Of a stretch of DNA of 64,000 bases, positions 63,092-64,000 are shown piece by piece (position 1 is the first letter of the stretch; each line of letters opens with the position of its first letter). The stretch lies in NCBI GenBank assembly GCA_026413225.1, contig CM048591.1, positions 5,409,001 through 5,473,000 of the forward strand. The letters are read 5' to 3'. A program made the translations under genes and the position numbers. The notes under the pieces were generated by a model, which had not been told where the DNA came from, searched no databases, and saw only the letters and a program-made list of their open reading frames with translations. The DNA is from Otis tarda. Its lineage: Eukaryota; Chordata; Aves; Otidiformes; Otididae.

Positions 63092-63597
63092 GATATCTTG
63101 ATCTCAAGCATCAGAGTTTATAGAACACATTAATAAACTAATTTAAAGAAAAAGGGAAGTAGGAGGGGCAACCCATAAGGAGTCAGGAGAGCTACTTTTT
63201 ATTCTCAGCCCTCTTTTAGAACTTTTTTTTTTGTGAGTTCAGCAAGATATTTTATTTCTTCATCTCTTTTTCTAGGTCCCAACTCTTTTCTTTGGTCTCT
63301 GCAGACTCAGTCCACCTATTTCTATGCTGTGAGAGATTATGGAGTATGAAATCTAGCCCAATGCTGGCTACAGTCTCTAGATACTGCTGTAATAAAAGAT
63401 CTACCTATTTTCACATTGTGCTTTACCTTAGAGTCAAGTTGTCTTCAGTCCAATTGTCCAGTATTACTAGGTCCCTCTTTTTTTTTACTTTTTTTGAACA
63501 GCTTCTGTATCATACTATTATTGGAGCAGAATGGGTCAAAAAAAAAATCTTTTTTCATTTAATAAAATATATAACACTCCAAGGATGAGACCTGCAG
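63092..63597. other. Intron stretch with no recognisable element
   Basis: AT-rich DNA between the LTR fragment and the ancient LINE remnant, with T runs near 63218-63232 and 63477-63486. A 98-codon plus-strand frame (63292-63588) has no similarity I recognise. Confidence 0.4.
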
Positions 63598-63935
63598 GAC
63601 ACACATTACTATGAGAAACTTAAAGAGCTCAGTCTGTTTGCCTTATTAAATGGAAGGTCGAGAGGTGACTTGATAGCAAAGTTTAAATATCCCAGGGGGA
63701 ATAAAGATGGAGGCAAAATCCACGCTAAAGTTTATTGTAGCCAGCATTGAAATAAGCAGCAATGGCTGGAAGCTAAATTCAATTACATTTAAAGCCCATT
63801 CATATTTGAAAGGAGTCTCTGCATTTTGGCAGTGCTTGACCACTGCAGCATGTCACCACAGAGGCTTCTTCTCTTGTCTCCTTCCTGCCAAGATTGGATA
63901 CTTTCCTTTGCAGATGATTTTTAACACAAATGAAG
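63598..63935 (+). mobile_element. Ancient CR1-like LINE remnant, C-terminal ORF2 and 3' region
   Basis: From about 63619 the plus strand reads LKELSLFALLNGRSRGDLIA followed by KFKYP, matching the CR1 block [25 protein letters not shown]. Farther on, CAATGGCTGGAAGCTAAATT (about 63760) and AAGATTGGATACTTTCCTTT (about 63891) match the 3' part of old amniote CR1 elements (NGWKLK block, then the conserved AGATTGGAT word). Frame breaks and a poorly matching middle show great age. It resembles the 12.7-kb remnant more than the young CR1 copies. Ends are approximate. Confidence 0.65.
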
Positions 63936-64000
63936 AGACAAATGAAACTCTATTATGTGTGTTACTGTGGAGATCTGATCAGGTTATTGTATCTTAAAGT

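Larger units (their letters stand above)
184..64000 (+). other. RIT2: RIT2 intron (inferred), continuing past the right edge
   Basis: No further RIT2 coding sequence and no exon of another gene could be supported. I looked for codons matching the C-terminal exon (VSTEEG, FFETSAA, VREIRKKE, the WKKLK basic tail) and saw none. RIT2 is known to be a very long gene with few exons in amniotes, so a >63-kb intron is plausible. The DNA is AT-rich, full of stops in all frames, and has repeats of several ages, as expected for intron sequence. Because the final exon is short and lacks an early methionine, a diverged copy could be overlooked by eye. Confidence 0.72.

Noticed and set aside
1-64000. CRISPR arrays, tRNA/rRNA genes, bacterial operons, telomere repeats, mitochondrial insertions
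   Set aside because: Looked for and not seen; no direct repeats with regular spacers, no cloverleaf boxes and no mitochondrial gene similarity noticed.
1-64000. A previously undescribed multi-gene system
   Set aside because: Only one host exon and transposable-element fossils are supported; nothing suggests a novel system encoded here.

Overview
The window is vertebrate nuclear DNA, almost certainly from a bird. The evidence is four CR1 LINE copies of recent-looking type and one older one, several ending in the (ATTCTATG)n tail seen in avian CR1, plus avian-type solo LTRs, in AT-rich, non-coding, gene-poor DNA. No bacterial or viral gene order is present, and there is no CRISPR array, rRNA or tRNA gene that I could see.

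The only host coding sequence I can support is at the extreme left edge. Positions 1-183 (+) are the 3' part of an exon of RIT2, a neuronal Ras-like GTPase without a CAAX box, ending in a consensus GTAAGC splice donor. I did not find the final RIT2 exon (the ~78 C-terminal residues) in the remaining 63.8 kb. The most economical reading is that positions 184-64000 lie inside one very long RIT2 intron that continues beyond the window.

Layout by repeats: a 3' CR1 tail at 3.2 kb (+); a small minisatellite at 6.0 kb; a worn ancient CR1/L3-like LINE at 12.7-14.1 kb (+); directly next to it a younger CR1 at 14.2-16.5 kb (-) with recognisable endonuclease and reverse transcriptase; CR1 fragments at 21.2 kb (-), 41.4 kb (-) and 59.0 kb (-, older type); a 320-bp ERVK-like solo LTR at 27.5 kb (-) with near-identical 6-bp flanks; a ~1-kb solo LTR at 34.8-35.8 kb (+) with a perfect 5-bp duplication; a fragment of that LTR family at 62.9 kb (+); a probable L2-like reverse-transcriptase fossil at 40.4-40.7 kb (-); and a second ancient CR1-like remnant at 63.6-63.9 kb (+). 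Between these lies unremarkable AT-rich DNA with homopolymer runs and short microsatellites.

I found no convincing new biological system. The observations most worth a second look are: the younger CR1's block replacement of its catalytic motif and its internal deletion; the two ancient LINE remnants and the L2-like fossil, which were found only from weak protein-level similarity; the two clean solo LTRs placed as possible regulatory islands in the intron of a neuronal gene; an open readthrough of the RIT2 exon into the intron followed at once by AATAAA; and an unexplained GC-richer segment at 22.75-23.1 kb. All identifications come from reading the sequence and from memory of the families; no database search was run.
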